A DNA stretch of 64,000 nt from Bryum argenteum (Eukaryota; Streptophyta; Bryopsida; Bryales; Bryaceae): assembly GCA_037043015.1 (NCBI GenBank), contig CM073323.1, forward strand, positions 27,866,758 through 27,930,757, written 5' to 3'. A model generated the notes under the pieces. The model made no database searches. It was not told the origin of the DNA and saw only the letters and a list, made by a program, of their open reading frames with translations. The translations under genes were made by a program, and so were the position numbers. Positions 60,614-64,000 of the stretch are shown here, piece after piece (position 1 is the stretch's first letter; every line of letters begins with the position of its first letter).

Positions 60614-63082
60614 ATGCATACTTATGTTATATCAACACATATAACCTACAACAACACAACTCACCCATATTTCCAATACGTACTCATCCGGCCTAAAAAC
60701 AAAATCCGAAACTCTTCACACAACAAACAAAGAAAACATCACACTTATACCTTCCACAACTTTCCCCTACCACAACTTTACACTACCAAACAATATATAA
60801 ATGCGCGCACACAAATCGCATCTCTATACATCACCACACCACTACAAACAACACACCTTAATTTGAAACAAACCACATGGAAAAGCTCATTAGAATACAA
60901 GGAACTCACTCCAACATTGGACACATTCTTAAGAGATACGCAACATACAATCCCAAAAACCCACAAACTTCCAATAGGCATGAACCGCAACAACATTTCT
61001 ACAACTCTCACCCTCATACATAAAATACCACAACATCCTTGGAATTCAATGCATAAACAATCCTCACAACCCACCTTAACATTTACATGCTCCTATACTC
61101 ACTCACAAACTCTTTTTACACAAACGCCACATTATTACACATACAATACCACACAAGGATGCATATCCCCACAAGTATGTCCACTACCAAACTTGTTCAA
61201 CACGGTCACGACTACCTTCATAATTTACACAAAACTTCACTACCGCAAATCAAAAATTATAACTTTCACCCGATATTTTGTTCCAAACTACCTATTTCTC
61301 TTATGTTGTGGAGACATAGAATCAAATCCTGGCCCTATGCCAAATGTCCTACGCTCCCATCCCGCTTTACATAGAAGACACAACAAAACTTATTTTATCC
61401 CAAGTACTATAATACTACACCCTGAGTATACACATCTAGCAACAATATTCTCGTCCACCATTCAAATCACACATTCAGACCACCAAAACAGTATACAGAG
61501 ATATCCATGCCTCACACGATACATACACGACCACCCTCAATTTCCCCCACCTAACCTACTATATGCTCTCATTACCACTATCGGACCGCAACTTATCATG
61601 TGCGAACAACATATAACATCCAATCCTATTCCACACTATACAACATCTCTCCTCAATAAACTCTTTCGACTACCAAATATCCCATCAAGGCACCTAAATA
61701 CTCCACACCCATACATACACTTTCTAGATACTCAACAAAACATTATCAAACCCACACAAACCATCCATAAACAACTTCATACTCACATCCTAGAACATTT
61801 AAACATCGCAACCATACAAACAATAAAAGACAATTTTCCATACCTCCCGGAAACACTACTAATAGAAGCACTAAGATGCACTGAAAAACTTCCTGAATAT
61901 TCCCACCCCCTGCCACTACCACGCGCACCCTCCATACAACTTCATCCACACATCACCACTCAATATACTACTCAAAACATTAGCTGGAACGCAGCCTCAC
62001 TCAACACCGCCCTGCCAAATCTTCACCATCTTACACAAACCTTTCCTGCAATAATAGCTATTCAAGAAACAAAACTCACCGCCAATAAATCCACAAAATA
62101 CATTCAACGCATTCTATCACAATATAAACTCATTTTCAATAACAGACATGCGTTAACCCGATGCATGCAACAACGAATGCCATACACCCCCGCTGGAGGA
62201 GGCCTTCTCACCCTTATACATCAAAATCATGCCTCTCCGGGAAACATTACCAAAATTCCAACCCCGGCAAACATTTCACCCTACCTTCAAATTATTCACA
62301 TAGAAAACAAATCCCTCATACAGTGGTTACTCATTCATTTATATATGCCATCTCACACAACAGACATAGGTTTGATCCCTCTCATTCAACAATCAATCTT
62401 TACACACATACAAACACATCAAAACCATATCCAAATCCTTTGTGGCGATTTTAATAGAGACGTCGCCCTCATTGGTAAACGAAATGCACACACCAATACA
62501 ACACCACAAGTAGAAGACATCCAATGGCGTGCATTCACTGATAGTCTCAATCTCACCTATATTCCCACAAACAGCCCATTCTCCAGACAAGGCGGACACA
62601 ACTATACCGAAACAAGTCTTATTGACGGTTACTACATAAACTCCCCGAATCACCATCTTTTCACATCTACCACCAACCACACTCAAGAACTAAACTCAGA
62701 TCACTCTCCAGTAACACTTTATATCCCCCAAAAACTACTTATAGCACAATCTCCACCAATATTTGCTGCAAAACCCGCGCAAATTCTCAACCCCATCCCA
62801 CAAGCTAACTTCAACACATTCATCACTACATTTTTCGAACAAAATGCACTCTCCATCAACAGCCTCTCAACAACTCTACAACATGATCAATTGACCCCCA
62901 CAGAATGGTCCAATGCTTGTGCGCAATCAGACCACCTCATAAACAACATCACTAAAACATTACTCACCACATGTACCGCCCCCCTCATCCCTACCCTCAC
63001 CCCAAACACCAACCTTCAAGGTGGCTTCCTACTACGAAAATCACAAAAAGAATGGAAGAAACACCTCTCTACTACCATCTAA
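60614..63082 (+). CDS. LINE ORF2, N-terminal part: 2A-like motif and APE endonuclease
   Basis: 822 residues from ATG 60614. Residues ~224-241 form a 2A-like ribosome-skipping sequence ending DIESNPGP. Residues ~455-710 are an apurinic/apyrimidinic-type endonuclease: WNAASL, IAIQETKL (catalytic glutamate), LCGDFNRD, SLIDGYYI and NSDHSPVTLY (catalytic histidine). This nuclease nicks target DNA for target-primed reverse transcription. Residues 1-220 are low-complexity, rich in T, H, N and Y. The frame stops (TAA 63080-63082) before the reverse transcriptase, which continues in another frame after a second stop, so this copy is split. The first ATG was taken as start; the frame is open back to 60548. 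Confidence 0.85.
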   Translation: MHTYVISTHITYNNTTHPYFQYVLIRPKNKIRNSSHNKQRKHHTYTFHNFPLPQLYTTKQYINARTQIASLYITTPLQTTHLNLKQTTWKSSLEYKELTPTLDTFLRDTQHTIPKTHKLPIGMNRNNISTTLTLIHKIPQHPWNSMHKQSSQPTLTFTCSYTHSQTLFTQTPHYYTYNTTQGCISPQVCPLPNLFNTVTTTFIIYTKLHYRKSKIITFTRYFVPNYLFLLCCGDIESNPGPMPNVLRSHPALHRRHNKTYFIPSTIILHPEYTHLATIFSSTIQITHSDHQNSIQRYPCLTRYIHDHPQFPPPNLLYALITTIGPQLIMCEQHITSNPIPHYTTSLLNKLFRLPNIPSRHLNTPHPYIHFLDTQQNIIKPTQTIHKQLHTHILEHLNIATIQTIKDNFPYLPETLLIEALRCTEKLPEYSHPLPLPRAPSIQLHPHITTQYTTQNISWNAASLNTALPNLHHLTQTFPAIIAIQETKLTANKSTKYIQRILSQYKLIFNNRHALTRCMQQRMPYTPAGGGLLTLIHQNHASPGNITKIPTPANISPYLQIIHIENKSLIQWLLIHLYMPSHTTDIGLIPLIQQSIFTHIQTHQNHIQILCGDFNRDVALIGKRNAHTNTTPQVEDIQWRAFTDSLNLTYIPTNSPFSRQGGHNYTETSLIDGYYINSPNHHLFTSTTNHTQELNSDHSPVTLYIPQKLLIAQSPPIFAAKPAQILNPIPQANFNTFITTFFEQNALSINSLSTTLQHDQLTPTEWSNACAQSDHLINNITKTLLTTCTAPLIPTLTPNTNLQGGFLLRKSQKEWKKHLSTTI
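61313..61336 (+). other. 2A-like ribosome-skipping motif
   Basis: Codes for D-I-E-S-N-P-G-P, preceded by PNYLFLLCCG; matches the consensus D-[VI]-E-x-N-P-G-P. In known 2A sequences the bond between the last glycine and proline is not formed, releasing the upstream peptide (here ~240 residues) from the downstream endonuclease/RT. Confidence 0.85.
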
Positions 63083-63117
63083 CCCGCAAAACAATTTACA
63101 TTGCTAACAACAATTAA

Positions 63118-64000
63118 AATTGGAGAACACATCCAATAATACAAGCTACACAACAACATACGCTCACAAACATACCACCACCTCCACAAATAGATGATAC
63201 TAAGCAAGTTTGGCTAAACACACTAGCCGATTTAGCTAAGTCCGCAAACAAAAAAGCACGTGCCATTACCACAAAATACACTCGTCAATCCATCAAAAAG
63301 GCCATAACCAAATACAGACACCTTTACAATATTAGCCCAAAGAAAATAAACAATCGTGTTTTCAAAAATCTAGAAACTCTACCACTCAACTGCATTACCA
63401 CTCACAACAACAAAATCCTTACTAGCCCTAGAGAAATATCTCTGGAAATATTTTTACAACAATCCATCACTAATCGCCCAACCATTCCAACATGTTACTA
63501 TCAACCGGAACATTCTCAAAACTGTACATGTGTCGTACGCCAATATCCATGGCATGAATTGGATGGTTTTACCCTTGAAAAGAGAGGTACCCCAAGAATC
63601 TCTTTACATACATACTACAATCGCAAAATTTTCAACATCTGCCTAAAAAATCTTTCACAAAACAAAGCTCCCGGACCAGATAAGATTCCCAACTCTATCC
63701 TCAAACATATGCCAGACTCATTTCACACACTTCTATACCTCCTCTTCTTCCACTGCTATAAACAAAAACAAATACCCGCATCATGGAAAACAAGCTTTAC
63801 TATATTATTATACAAAAAAGGCGACCCCACACTTCTCCCGAACCACAGACCCATTGCCTTAGCTAACACAATGTATAAACTTTTTACCAACACCCTTACA
63901 TTTATTCTATCAGCCTATGGCAAACATCACCAAATACTTCATGACACCCAAGAAGGCTTCCGCGCTGAAAGAAGTACCTCAAGACAAATCCAACTTATCA
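63118..64000 (+). pseudogene. LINE ORF2, reverse transcriptase N-terminal part (runs off window)
   Basis: An open frame of 294 codons, one frame back from the endonuclease and separated from it by stops at 63080 and 63115. It includes the region before the palm (NKARAITTKYTR), the early RT motifs NKAPGPDKIPNSILKH, SFTILLYKKGDPTLLPNHRPIALAN and TQEGFRAERSTSRQI. The catalytic F/YxDD block lies beyond the window. The order endonuclease then RT is standard for APE-type LINEs. Confidence 0.85.

Larger units (their letters stand above)
55440..64000 (+). mobile_element. APE-type non-LTR retrotransposon (LINE) with 2A motif, truncated by window end
   Basis: Plus strand: repeated leader (55532-55715), ORF1 with an RRM-like domain (57908-60037), ORF2 with 2A-like motif, apurinic endonuclease (60614-63082) and the first part of reverse transcriptase (63118-64000). 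From ~55.4 kb on, the plus strand is very rich in A and C and poor in G, in contrast to everything upstream; that change is my basis for the approximate 5' end. At least three stops or frame changes show that this copy is inactive. The 3' end, RT core and tail are outside the window. Clade not determined. Confidence 0.82.

Noticed and set aside
63060-63120. Programmed frameshift between endonuclease and RT of the LINE
   Set aside because: The two frames do not overlap: the endonuclease frame stops at 63082, while the RT frame has its own stop at 63115-63117. Decay or error is the simpler reading.

Overview
The window is nuclear DNA of a land plant. Evidence: intron-containing plant-type genes (DUF506/PDDEXK-like protein, D-cysteine desulfhydrase, tubulin-folding cofactor E, a LIN37-like DREAM-complex subunit), a broken MSRA5 copy, chromodomain Ty3/gypsy elements and many small TIR elements in AT-rich spacers. 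The lineage cannot be fixed from the sequence alone. A LINE with an RRM-type ORF1 and a 2A-like motif in ORF2 is not what I would expect of a typical flowering-plant L1 or RTE element, so a seed-free plant is a tentative guess.

Layout. 1-1553: 3' end of a decayed Ty3/gypsy element with its LTR. 3842-7491: divergent gene pair, DUF506 protein (minus) and D-cysteine desulfhydrase (plus). 8-18 kb: repeat-rich DNA with a new-looking tRNA-derived SINE family (three of four copies), a MULE-type MITE, and a 576-bp TA-flanked TIR element nested inside one SINE. 20083-24411: complete 15-exon tubulin-folding cofactor E gene. 25933-34559: Ty3/gypsy chromovirus whose two ~1.86-kb LTRs lie in INVERTED orientation, yet whose outer ends carry a matching 5-bp flank. 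36-44 kb: gene and TE fragments, a 16-bp minisatellite split by a TTAA-flanked MITE, a pseudogenised MSRA5, the fourth SINE, a dispersed repeat also found after the cofactor E gene, and a ~670-bp foldback. 46013-47692: seven-exon LIN37-like gene. 48-55 kb: AT-rich, no recognised gene. 55.4 kb to the end: a large APE-type non-LTR retrotransposon, cut off by the window edge, with a very G-poor coding strand, repeated leader, RRM-containing ORF1, and ORF2 with 2A motif, endonuclease and the start of reverse transcriptase.

The host genes are unrelated housekeeping functions (sulfur amino-acid metabolism, tubulin folding, cell-cycle transcription) and do not form a pathway. The most unusual features are the inverted-LTR element, the 2A-bearing LINE, and the set of short elements whose boundaries can be read directly from target-site duplications. 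Exon borders were placed by hand from GT/AG sites and reading frame; they are mutually consistent in phase but not confirmed by transcripts.
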